Below, one piece after another: positions 23,791 to 32,800 of a stretch of 64,000 bases of DNA (position 1 is its first letter; every line of letters starts with the position of its first letter). Location of the stretch: NCBI GenBank assembly GCA_947462335.1, contig OX381705.1:5136703-5200702 (forward strand). The letters are read 5' to 3'. The DNA comes from Harmothoe impar (lineage: Eukaryota > Annelida > Polychaeta > Phyllodocida > Polynoidae). The notes under the pieces are model-generated. The model was not told where the DNA came from. It did no database searches and worked only from the letters and a program-made list of their open reading frames with translations. A program made the translations under genes and the position numbers.

Positions 23791-25251
23791 ATGGTTCGAA
23801 AACTGGTGAAATGCTCGGAGTGTGAGCAACTACACCAGCCTAAAGGGAGAGGTACGTGTCAGTATATTACCCTGGCCAAGCAGGCCGCTTTAAATGTTGG
23901 TGCACCAGAGGGAGAGTGGAAGCACCACCTGGACCTCAACTTGATAAAGGCGGACGGGGAGGAGTACCTAGGTACCAGCAGCACGGAGTCAGCCCTGGTC
24001 AAGGAACTACTCAAGGAATGCAGAGAGTCCAGACAATTCATGCACCAACAAATGTCGTTAATGACTACCATGATGCAGAGCATGTCCGGGCTAGGCGTGC
24101 CGGCACCAGGCACAGGCGGGCAAGGTGTCATGGCGCCCGGGTTGCCGCCACAACCGGGACGCCAACCATCCATGACCAACCCTCTAATGGGGTGGGGGGA
24201 TCCCCTCAATCAACCCTCCACCCCACCCACCGCCAACCTCCAGAAACCTCTCGGTGCTGTGGGAGGGAACCTGGACACGGAGGAGGTGGGTAATGGGGAC
24301 GAGGACGTGGCGAGTAATGGTGACGACGAGGAGAGGAGAAGATCGTCGGCGGAGATGCAGCAGATGCAGCAAAACCTACTTCTCCTGAACAGCATCCTGG
24401 CCGGGAGAGGCCAGGCACAGCCACCAACGCTACCGCCCCAGGAAATCCGGGCAGGCCAGAGGTTCCTACCTTTTGGTCAGCTGCAGCAGAATCCCGGGCT
24501 GTCGGTGCAGTATGCGGCATACAGCGGGGCAGGTGCCCCAGGTGCAGCACCGGCTCCCACCCACTTCCAGGCGGGACAACAGCCGGTCTACATAATTGCA
24601 GAGAAGGAGCCCCATGGTCGTAAGTTGATTACTTTTGATCTAGAACCTCACATGCACTATGACAGTATGAAGAAACCGTGTATTCAGGATGTAATATCTG
24701 CCAGTATGAGTCTGCTCACTAGTATGATTGATGCCAATGTTATTGGGACTTACAATTACGCCAGGCATGTCAAATACCTAACAGACAAGGTGGGGGTCTA
24801 TGAGGGGGGGGCCTTGGTCAAATATGACAGGGGTATGAGAGAGAGGGCAGAGAGGAAAGGGATCAGGTCATTCTGCTATGGGGACCACGACCAGTTCACA
24901 GAACATCTAGGCATGGAGAAGATGGAAGCCATCATGCAACTCAGGAGAGAGCAGGAGAATAGGTCTCAGAACCGCAACAGGAATAGGGGGGGGAGACAGG
25001 GGGGCAGGGGGGGAGGGAAGTATGGGCAAGGGGGTTCTTATCAGGGGTCAGGGGGGGACAGGGGCAGCTGGGGCAATGCCAGAGGAGGCAACTCCAACTC
25101 CAACATCTGCTGGGAATTCAACAAACCTGCTGGATGCAGGTGGGTCAATTGTCGCTACTACCATGTGTGTGAAGAATGTGGTGGGGATCACCCTGTGTCC
25201 AGATGCAAGGGAGGCAAAGGTGATTCCCCAAGAGGACCCAGTAAAGAATAG
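23791..25251 (+). CDS. Ngaro ORF1, gag-like nucleic-acid-binding protein
   Basis: 486 codons from the ATG at 23791. This start has A at -3 and G at +4 and lies outside the A1 repeat; the same frame is open back to 23653, but that ATG is inside A1 and its extension looks like leader. An N-terminal C-x2-C pair (residues 8-11) may bind zinc. The middle is Pro/Gln/Ala-rich and disordered, with an acidic E-E-R-R patch. Residues of about 290-400 look folded, and a Gly/Arg-rich RNA-binding stretch follows. The C-terminus has a C-x8-C-x4-C-x3-H finger and then a C-x2-C-x3-H-x4-C knuckle. The likely role is packaging element RNA. ORF2 begins 33 bp after its stop. Confidence 0.85.
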   Translation: MVRKLVKCSECEQLHQPKGRGTCQYITLAKQAALNVGAPEGEWKHHLDLNLIKADGEEYLGTSSTESALVKELLKECRESRQFMHQQMSLMTTMMQSMSGLGVPAPGTGGQGVMAPGLPPQPGRQPSMTNPLMGWGDPLNQPSTPPTANLQKPLGAVGGNLDTEEVGNGDEDVASNGDDEERRRSSAEMQQMQQNLLLLNSILAGRGQAQPPTLPPQEIRAGQRFLPFGQLQQNPGLSVQYAAYSGAGAPGAAPAPTHFQAGQQPVYIIAEKEPHGRKLITFDLEPHMHYDSMKKPCIQDVISASMSLLTSMIDANVIGTYNYARHVKYLTDKVGVYEGGALVKYDRGMRERAERKGIRSFCYGDHDQFTEHLGMEKMEAIMQLRREQENRSQNRNRNRGGRQGGRGGGKYGQGGSYQGSGGDRGSWGNARGGNSNSNICWEFNKPAGCRWVNCRYYHVCEECGGDHPVSRCKGGKGDSPRGPSKE

Positions 25252-25284
25252 GATGAGGGGGCCCCTGGTTCAGTATCATACCGT

Positions 25285-27519
25285 ATGCGGGGGCCACGAC
25301 AGATGGGCCCGAGAGAAGGGGGCGTGGCACATATGCGTCACACGGGGCGCCAAATCACCGATAGGAGGTCACTAGGGGAAGCTGAAGGAGGGGAGGCGTC
25401 ATCTAGCACCAGGAGCGTCCTCCCCCGCATCTATGGATCCAATTTTGGTAAGGAGAAGGTAGAAAATATTAGCATTATTCGTGACAACATGCCTTCGTCA
25501 AGCGCTGGGAATGTGGATTGTTTACACTCGGTGGGCGCCGCCATCTTGAATCACGCGGGAGCCGAGAACGGGCGCGAGACTTGTGACGTCACGATTGCAA
25601 ATGGCGGAGAAGACGAGCAGGTGGGCGGCGGAAGGTTAGCAGCTTCAAGAAAACTGGAAATCTGTGAGTTGCATTATGACATCGGCTGTTATCAGTGTGA
25701 GAATTGGGAAGTAGAGGATGTGGAGGTGAAGTGGGCACAGGAAGTGGCAGGTATAAACCGGAATTCGGCGTGTGGTTACAATATCCCCGATTATCGCTCG
25801 CCACAACAAATCGAACCGGTCATAGAAAACTCTGTTTTTGTCGATGGTCAAACAATCCACCGACCATGTGGGAACAAATGCCTAGGTCAGCACAGATTAG
25901 CAGGCATGCCTCTTCAACTTAACCCATGTGCCTTTTTTGACGAATGTTTTGGACATACGGGGGGTTGGGACATAGAGGGGAAATATATATTTGAGGGGGT
26001 GCGGGACGGGTTCCAAATTGTGGACGACGAGTTTGGTGAGACATATGAGCGCCCTAACTATGATTCTATTTTGAAGCGCGAAGCACGCGCCAAGATGGGC
26101 GCGGTGGTACAGGAGGAGCTACAGAATGGGAAGGTCAAGGTCGTCCAGCACAAACCCCAGTGCGTGCATGCCTTGGGGGCAATCTTCAAGCAGGATGGGT
26201 CTATTCGGCCCATAACAGACTGCAGTAGGGGGAAGTGGGGTGGGACTGAGGAAAGTATCAATGACCACATGGGAACAACATGCAACAAGTTTTCTTATGT
26301 AAAGGTGGACAGGGTGGTGGAGGACATGACTCCTGGGTGTTGGTTCGGAGTGGTGGATATCAGAGCAGCGTATCGCTCGGTGGCCATCAAGCCCGAGGAC
26401 AGAACCAAACAGGGCTTTGTATGGAATGTCAATGGAAGGGACAGGTACTTAGTGGATTGTGCCATGTCATTTGGCATAAAATGCGCCCCCTACATTTTCA
26501 CCAAGATTACGGAATTTATTGTCAGATGTCTGCACAGGAGGGGCATTGAAGGAGTGTACGGGTATCTGGATGACTACATTGTCATAGGACAATCCATGGA
26601 GGAGTGCAGGGCCAAACAGGCGGCCTTAATTGATGTCCTGAGGAAGTTAGGCTTCCACATCTCATGGAAAAAAGTGGTCACGCCCACCCAGGTGGTGCGC
26701 TACTTAGGCCTAGAGCTAGACAGCCTAAAGATGGAATTGAGATTGCCGCAGGACAAGGTGGGGAAAACCATGAAGTTGGTCAAGGAATTCATGGGCAAGG
26801 ACTGTTGCACTAGGAAGGATTTGCAGGTGCTCACTGGCTATCTAGCTCATGCTAGTCAGGTGGTGCGGGGAGGACGTACATTCTCTCGCAGGCTGATAAA
26901 CCTGCTCAGGTACATACAGGATGATGGGAAGGTAGTGCATATACCGTCCTGGATGAAAGAAGATTTAAAATGGTGGTATCATTTTGTAGATGTGTTCAAT
27001 GGACGAGCCAAGGTCATTCAAGGGAGCAGCATGGAATCCCCGCAGGTGGAAACAGATTCCTCAAAAACTGGGTTTGGGGCTAGATGGGGGGAGGATTGGG
27101 TAGGGGGGGTGTGGGAACCTGAGGTTCACCGCGGCTGTAGGGACTACCTGGATCATCACTGGTCGGAGCCTCCTGTAGAGTGGAGCGAGGATGATGACAT
27201 CAACCTTCTGGAAGTCTGGCCTATAATTGCGGCCATGGAAAGGTGGGGCCACACCTGGGGTAACAGGAAAGTGACAATATGGACGGACAACACGCAGGTA
27301 CAGCAAATGATTACTACCGGTAGGTCCACCAGCATTAAGGCGATGTGGTGGATCAGAGAGATGTTCTGGCGTGCTTGTTTGTTCAACTTCCATTTGGTAT
27401 CAAGACGTATCACTACAAAGCAAAATGTGGTAGCAGATTACATATCACGCATTTTTGATCGAAGATGCAAAGGTACACTACCACCAACAATGATGAGTCC
27501 CCTTTGTTGTTTCAGGTGA
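25285..27519 (+). CDS. Ngaro ORF2, reverse transcriptase-RNase H
   Basis: 744 codons. The first ~240 residues are not recognised; they include a Cys/His-rich stretch near 195-222. The RT domain spans about 260-500, with D-I-R-A-A-Y-R (first catalytic Asp near 358), M-S-F-G-I-K-C-A-P and the active-site box Y-L-D-D (427-430). RNase H follows at about 585-725 with E-T-D-S-S, L-L-E-V, W-T-D-N and A-D-Y-I-S-R carrying its acidic residues. The order and absence of integrase fit DIRS/Ngaro. It would copy element RNA into DNA. The true start is uncertain because translation must follow ORF1. Its end overlaps a candidate intron that would fuse it to ORF3. Confidence 0.9.
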   Translation: MRGPRQMGPREGGVAHMRHTGRQITDRRSLGEAEGGEASSSTRSVLPRIYGSNFGKEKVENISIIRDNMPSSSAGNVDCLHSVGAAILNHAGAENGRETCDVTIANGGEDEQVGGGRLAASRKLEICELHYDIGCYQCENWEVEDVEVKWAQEVAGINRNSACGYNIPDYRSPQQIEPVIENSVFVDGQTIHRPCGNKCLGQHRLAGMPLQLNPCAFFDECFGHTGGWDIEGKYIFEGVRDGFQIVDDEFGETYERPNYDSILKREARAKMGAVVQEELQNGKVKVVQHKPQCVHALGAIFKQDGSIRPITDCSRGKWGGTEESINDHMGTTCNKFSYVKVDRVVEDMTPGCWFGVVDIRAAYRSVAIKPEDRTKQGFVWNVNGRDRYLVDCAMSFGIKCAPYIFTKITEFIVRCLHRRGIEGVYGYLDDYIVIGQSMEECRAKQAALIDVLRKLGFHISWKKVVTPTQVVRYLGLELDSLKMELRLPQDKVGKTMKLVKEFMGKDCCTRKDLQVLTGYLAHASQVVRGGRTFSRRLINLLRYIQDDGKVVHIPSWMKEDLKWWYHFVDVFNGRAKVIQGSSMESPQVETDSSKTGFGARWGEDWVGGVWEPEVHRGCRDYLDHHWSEPPVEWSEDDDINLLEVWPIIAAMERWGHTWGNRKVTIWTDNTQVQQMITTGRSTSIKAMWWIREMFWRACLFNFHLVSRRITTKQNVVADYISRIFDRRCKGTLPPTMMSPLCCFR
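27473..27515 (+). other. Candidate 43-nt intron joining ORF2 to ORF3
   Basis: AAG|GTACAC at 27470-27478 looks like a 5' splice site, and the pyrimidine run CCCTTTGTTGTTTCAG ends at 27515 like a 3' splice site. Removing bases 27473-27515 skips the ORF2 stop and places the ORF2 frame exactly in the ORF3 frame, with no stop between them. 43 nt is very short for an animal intron, so chance or a separate ORF3 translated from ATG 27542 are alternatives. Confidence 0.35.
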
Positions 27520-27541
27520 GGAATTGAGGAAGTTGGTACGT

Positions 27542-28486
27542 ATGTACCAATCCAGGTGGATGGCAGACTCAACCAAGGCCACCAGAGCCTCACAGTGGAA
27601 AATGTATCTGGAATTCTGTGAAGAATATAATTATGGGGAACCTCTACCGGCTTCATTGGACATGATCCTGTGCTACATTGCCCACATGGCAAAACGACTT
27701 AAATACAAATCTATTCAAAACTACCTCTCTGCAGTTTGGATCCTGCACGATATGAGTGGGAAGGCCCACATAGATAAAAACGGGTTTGAATTAATGATTA
27801 CTATGAGAGGAGTGAAGAGGACTCTAGGAGACACTTCGGAACAAGCAAGGCCGGCTACACTACAAGATCTAATATCCATCTTTGCCGGGTTGAACTTGGA
27901 GGACAGTCAGGACTTGGCCTTCTGGGTAACAGTCTTATTAGGATTCAGGGGCCTCCTGCGTAAATCAAATATGCTGGAGCAGGACTTGGCAGTAAAGAGG
28001 TCAGACGTACGCTGGTGTAACTGGGGGGTGGGGGTAGTGGTTCGCCGAACCAAGACCATATGCTTCAAGGAGAGGGAGTTATTCATACCTTTTGTTCCCA
28101 TCCCGGGGTCCCTATTTTGTCTGTTTGTATACATGTCAAAGCTGTGGTCGACGGTGGATTACCCGTCCAAAGACAGTCAGCTAGTGGGCTATATGTTGGG
28201 GGGCAGATATGTTAGAGCATCCTACACGTGGTATTCCAAAAAACTGTCAACCTTGTGCACTGTGTTGGGACTAGACAAAATGACGTCACATTCCATGCGC
28301 AGGGGCGGGGCCAGCCTTCTAGCAGAGAATGGCATTTCTCTAATTGACATCAAAAACCTAGGTGACTGGCGAAGTATGAGTGTCCTGTTATATTTATCTC
28401 GTACATTGGACTCAAAAGTCAAACTGGAGCGCAGCATTGTCAAGGACATATTCCAGAATCCCAAGGTCTACAACTGGGTCTATTAA
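27542..28486 (+). CDS. Ngaro ORF3, tyrosine recombinase
   Basis: 314 codons from the first in-frame ATG; the frame is open back to 27518 if spliced from ORF2. The N-terminal half is a helical core-binding domain. The catalytic domain shows the first Arg in F-R-G-L-L-R (about 137), the H-x-x-R motif in S-H-S-M-R-R-G-G (about 249-252), G-D-W-R-S, and the nucleophile Tyr in L-Y-L-S-R (about 284). The enzyme would integrate the circular cDNA by strand exchange, in place of an integrase. B1 follows 81 bp after its stop. All expected catalytic residues are visible, so it is probably functional. Confidence 0.9.
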   Translation: MYQSRWMADSTKATRASQWKMYLEFCEEYNYGEPLPASLDMILCYIAHMAKRLKYKSIQNYLSAVWILHDMSGKAHIDKNGFELMITMRGVKRTLGDTSEQARPATLQDLISIFAGLNLEDSQDLAFWVTVLLGFRGLLRKSNMLEQDLAVKRSDVRWCNWGVGVVVRRTKTICFKERELFIPFVPIPGSLFCLFVYMSKLWSTVDYPSKDSQLVGYMLGGRYVRASYTWYSKKLSTLCTVLGLDKMTSHSMRRGGASLLAENGISLIDIKNLGDWRSMSVLLYLSRTLDSKVKLERSIVKDIFQNPKVYNWVY

Positions 28487-28567
28487 GTTAAGGAACTTTC
28501 CGTAGGAGGAGGTGCTGCGGGCAGGTTATTCATCATCAGACTTATTGCCTTCGGTTGGGCTGGTTGG

Positions 28568-28663
28568 CGCTGTAATTATCCAGTCTCCAGAGGTCGTCGG
28601 GAATAAATGAACGCCCAATCCTAAGTTATAAGTCTTCTACTTGTTTGTGCATGAACAGTTTAT
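28568..28663 (+). repeat. Ngaro split direct repeat B1
   Basis: 96 bp, identical to B2 at 28897-28992 and directly abutting A2. It contains AATAAA at 28602-28607, a likely polyadenylation signal. Confidence 0.95.
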
Positions 28664-28856
28664 TGTGTGCATAGAGAGACGCGGTCTCTATGGGCCTATA
28701 AAATGGAACTGCCAACTATTCCTCCAGGGGGCAGGGCAGTGAGGGACACTGACCATGGCTCCCCCTGGGTTCACAGGTGGACACTGGACCGGGCCTGGAC
28801 CGCACCTGACCAGTGGCTGCTTGGTTACCGGGGTGGAGAGACTGAACTTTTTCTTT
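28664..28856 (+). repeat. Ngaro split direct repeat A2
   Basis: Identical to A1 over 193 bp. In the Ngaro replication model it supplies the template that regenerates the left end. The short open frame inside it is not a gene. Confidence 0.95.
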
Positions 28857-28896
28857 TGTCATAACTGTTATTATGTTTGTATAAGCTGGTTAGTGC

Positions 28897-28992
28897 CGCT
28901 GTAATTATCCAGTCTCCAGAGGTCGTCGGGAATAAATGAACGCCCAATCCTAAGTTATAAGTCTTCTACTTGTTTGTGCATGAACAGTTTAT
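28897..28992 (+). repeat. Ngaro split direct repeat B2 (right end)
   Basis: Identical to B1, with AATAAA at 28931-28936. It ends TGAACAGTTTAT, after which flanking DNA begins at 28993. Confidence 0.95.
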
Positions 28993-29265
28993 ACAACCAA
29001 CAATGGCCTTTAACATTCAGACAAGGAAGTGAGTAGAGAAAGAAATTACAAAATGGCTGTTCCAGACCTCATGTGATTACAGCACAGCAGCAGTAGTGTA
29101 TGGAAGGAAAACCCCATTCCACTTAATATCACTGCATCGGGAAGCTGTGTGTCCTCCTTCAGCCGAACTCCTGCCAGCTGCTCTGCTGGTGGCCCCTTGA
29201 TTAAGGCGTTTTAAATCTGCATCCAGAATCGCTGATTTAGCTGATGACATAAAGCCACCTATCAT
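28993..29265. repeat. Dispersed repeat, left part of the copy split by the Polinton
   Basis: The sequence from about 29040 shares blocks such as CCTTGATTAAGG, TTTTAAATCTGCATCCAGAA and GCCACCTATCAT with copies at 39170-39400, 39440-39610, 39620-39790 and, inverted, 51045-51200. It stops at TATCAT (29260-29265) and resumes after the Polinton at 38715. It is a non-coding family, possibly a MITE or SINE. Confidence 0.8.
29260..29265. repeat. Target-site duplication TATCAT, left
   Basis: Six bases, repeated at 38715-38720 immediately outside the other terminus. Six-bp duplications are typical of Polinton/Maverick integration. The related uninterrupted site at 39585-39590 has a single TATCAT. Confidence 0.9.
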
Positions 29266-29790
29266 AGTAGTATAGTATGTATCGGAACGGGACTATAGTT
29301 AAGTACTGTTTATTACTCAATCGACATGCAGCCAATCAGAGGCCTCCATTTGGTCACGTGACCGGAAGTGACCTACTTAGGGGATTAGTGGTGCATTCTG
29401 GGTAACCCTGCAGCCAATCAGAGGCCACCATTTGGTCACGTGACCGGAAGTGACCTACTTAGGGGATTAGTGGTGCATTCTGGGTAACCTACTGACCTAC
29501 TTAGGGGACCGGAAGTGACGTCATATGACTTAATTTAGGATCACGTGACCGGAAGTGACCTGATGAGTCACGTGAGCGGAAGTGACGTCACATGACCTAA
29601 TGGCCGACCGGAAGTGAGTGACCTCATTGAGGATCACGTGACCGGAAGTGACTTGATTGATCACGTGAGCGGAAGAAGAAGTTTTTTGTTTAGGAAGTGA
29701 GGGTCTTTAGGATCACGTGACTGGAAGCGACGTCGTCACATGAGTGACGCTTTAAGAGACTGCGCGACTTACTAGTAAAAGAAGACGTAT
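29266..29790 (+). repeat. Left terminal inverted repeat, rich in host-like promoter motifs
   Basis: The outer ~130 bp mirror the right end closely. An 82 bp unit repeats in tandem at 29329 and 29410. Each carries CAGCCAATCAGAG (NF-Y-like), TCACGTGACCGGAAGTGAC (E-box plus ETS core) and GCATTCTGGG (ZNF143-like). Further inward, CACGTGA/GGAAGTGA modules recur about seven times, some followed by TGACGTCA (CRE). This could act as an enhancer or promoter, or as binding sites for an element protein. The matches are to known consensus sequences; function is inferred. Confidence 0.85.
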
Positions 29791-29812
29791 GAAAATAAAA
29801 ACACAACAATAT

Positions 29813-29850
29813 TTTATTTTATTTTTTTTATTTATTTTTTTTTCAATCTT
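29813..29850 (-). terminator. Polyadenylation signals for PolB gene
   Basis: Several TTTATT hexamers on the plus strand (AATAAA on the minus strand) in a T-rich run, 50-90 bp beyond the PolB stop codon at 29900. Confidence 0.5.
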
Positions 29851-29899
29851 GATAAACACTCTATTTTTGAAAAGATGCACACGCTTATCTATTTTTTTT

Positions 29900-32800
29900 T
29901 CATATCTCTAAAGGACTCGTTGTCACACCGTCAGAATGCACGCGACGCTTATAATACAAGTAGCGCACGCCGTCTTTCTCTGTGGTGTAGGTGACCATTT
30001 TGTTTCGCACCACTTTGAAGTTTCTATTTACAGCAATGAGAGTTTTTCGTTGGCGAAGAACATCCAAGAAGTCGTCTGGTTCCTGAGGGTTTTGTTTCTT
30101 CTGTACGCCTTTTGCACTCCATTTTTTGGATTTTCTTTCACCGGTGTCGCTGACTCGATCGTAGCAAATGTAAGTCTTAGGGTTGAGACTTAGGATCCCG
30201 TCACCTTCCCACTCCGCTTTCATAAGCCCCGAAGTTCTCAGATCGTGAAGGTACCGTCTCTCACAACATCCGCCGGCCGGCGGACACCATTCTCGCACTC
30301 TTTCCGTTTTTGTCTTCACGAAAAGCTCTAAGTGATCGTCGCACACCGCTGTCGGAAGCCACTTTCGTTTCTCTCTGAAGTACGTCTCTCTCAGGCGAGG
30401 TTTGACTAGGTCATCCAACGTGTCACCGCTGAGAGCCATGTAAAGACTGTCGGTGTCCATATGACAAAGGGCATAATCGCGCCGATCGACGAATCTATCC
30501 AAGAAGTCGTATGTGAACTCTAACATTTTCAACTTCGCGTACTGGTATACCATGAACCCTATTTGAATAGGGAGGTTGTTGTTGACTGTTTTCGGTTGTA
30601 GTTCGACTTCAAACAGATCGGAACTCAACTCGGACGCCTTTTTGAAGCGCCACGAATTGGCCAATAGTTCGAACTTCCGACTGTCAGTGTATCTCACCGC
30701 CGTGTGTTTTTCTTTGTTGCAGATTGTTTTACCGTACGTAGCGTTTCCCATTAACTTGTAACAGTCTGACAGAATTTTCTCGTTCTCGTTCACGTCGCCA
30801 CGTCTTCGCGCCGCCGTTACTTCGTCCGCGAAACCGGCAAAGGAGCGTTTAGGTAGGTATTCTACCACCAGCTGCACTTTGGTGACTATCAAACCGTGCT
30901 CTAGATACCACTTGAGAAGCGGCGTTCCCAAGAGAATATTTTTTCCGTGGTAACTCCCTATCAGACATCTCTGAGGCGTGTTCAACAGCTTTTCTTCCTG
31001 CGCAAAGTCTGACATGTGAGGTCCTATGTCCGATTTTGAAACGGTCGCGTTCTTGAAAACGGGGGTCATTTCTTTGAAGTAGTCTCGTAGGTGAGGCGGC
31101 GTAGTGATGTCCACTTGAACTAAACCGAACATTTTCTCCTCTTTCACAGCGGAAAGGATGTCGCTCTCGCTCATCGCGTTTCGAGACACTTTCAAAGCGT
31201 CAACCTTCCAGCGTTGTTGGGAGGCCTTGACCCGCTCATCTCGACGCTTCATCTCTCGCCATTCGCACTCCCACACGACGACCAGCTTGTGACCTAGCGC
31301 TTTCAAGTAAGCGCTTACTCTGGTCGTTCTGTCGCGTCTCTCCTCTCTCAGTGAAGCGCACTGATATCGGTGCGACGGTATGCACTCGTGAGCGTGGAAC
31401 CAACACCCGTGAAACTGGAAAACCGTATTAGAGGCCGCGTGAAACCCGTCCACGCGAATTCTCCGACAGCCTACAACCATCTCGCCGCCGTTCAAAGCGT
31501 GGCGCAGTTTCACGTCGCGGTCGTGCTCTACGAAGCGTAACCACTCCAAAGCGCTGTGAGAGTTTCTTTGCCTAATTTCGGGCTTGAACTCGGTCTCGGG
31601 CCGTCTCACCGCGTAATAGCCCGTGCAGTGCGCTTCGCTCATGCAGCGCAAGTACAGAGAGTTAGCGTCTAGTCCTAGGATGTGTTGGCACGGTCTCGCT
31701 TCTTCGCCGTACTTGTGCTCCCTTATCCGCGTGGTGCCCTTCTCGTGAAATCTATGGAAGATGATGGAAGGACCGCCGACTAGATTTTCTTTGATCAGAG
31801 CGTGGAGGACGGCGTCGAACTGGGGGAACGTTGTGAACGCGTCTTCTAGGTTTTGGAAGAGGAACCGTAAAGTCAAACCGGCGAGAGAAACTCCGTCTTT
31901 CAACATGTCAATGCCGCGATCTTGGAAAAATTTAGCGTGATTTTTCAGAGCTTCTATGAAAGGTTTGACGTCTTTGTTGTTGTAGTGGATCAAGTAGTCT
32001 TCCATAGTTTGCATCTTCTCGTCGGACCAAACTTTCTGACATGCGGCGTAGTCGGATTCGGACATTTTGACGCCCGTCAGCTCGCTGTCGAAAGCCGATC
32101 TCGGTGGCAGCGTTCTGTTTGCCAGTTTCCTGGTAGACGTCATCCATTCGTAAGGAAAGTGACCTTTCTCTTCGTTCCTGGTGAAAGCTCGCAAATAGGT
32201 CGCGTAGTTGTAACCGGGTGCCAAATAGTTGACTACGTCCAAGAAAACCGTGTGCTGTGTGTAAACCGCCAAGTATGGATTGCTTCTCTTTATGACGCTG
32301 AATTCTTGGTTTCTTCGGTCTCCGGAGGCGAAGAACGAGTGAAGGCGTATTTTGATCAGGTTCAAGTCGTAACGCCCCGAGTTGAAGCCCACGACTGGAG
32401 CTTGCCGGATGTATCTCAGAAGACGCTTCTTCAGTTGAACTAACGGGTGTCTGGTCTGAGCCGCAGCGAAGCCGCCTGGAGAAGGGGTGAACGTCGCCTC
32501 CTCCAGCAGGAGAGCTTCACCTATCGCCGCATCTAACTTCGCTAAGGTCGGTCGGTAAAGTTCTAGCACAGCTTCCCCGATGACTTTGGCGTTCTCGTTT
32601 ATGTGATTTAAAACTCGGTCCAACAAGGGGTCGGAATCTGCGTCGGATTCTCTGACGAAGCAGACGGGCCCCTCCCACCCCGGAAAGTCAGATGCGACGC
32701 TAGCCGACAAAGGGACGTGATCCCACAGCAGGGACACGTGTTCCGTCGACGGTTCTTTGCACGGTCTGAAGAAAGCCTCGAAATCGAAGGCGATCTTGTA

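Larger units (their letters stand above)
23562..28992 (+). mobile_element. Complete Ngaro-type tyrosine-recombinase retrotransposon
   Basis: The structure is A1 (23562-23754), coding region, B1 (28568-28663), A2 (28664-28856), B2 (28897-28992). These are the split direct repeats that define Ngaro elements of the DIRS order. A1 and A2 are identical over 193 bp, and B1 and B2 over 96 bp. Three frames follow in order: a gag-like protein with zinc fingers, reverse transcriptase-RNase H, and a tyrosine recombinase. There is no DDE integrase and no aspartic protease. Intact frames and identical repeats point to a recent insertion that may still be able to move. Confidence 0.95.
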
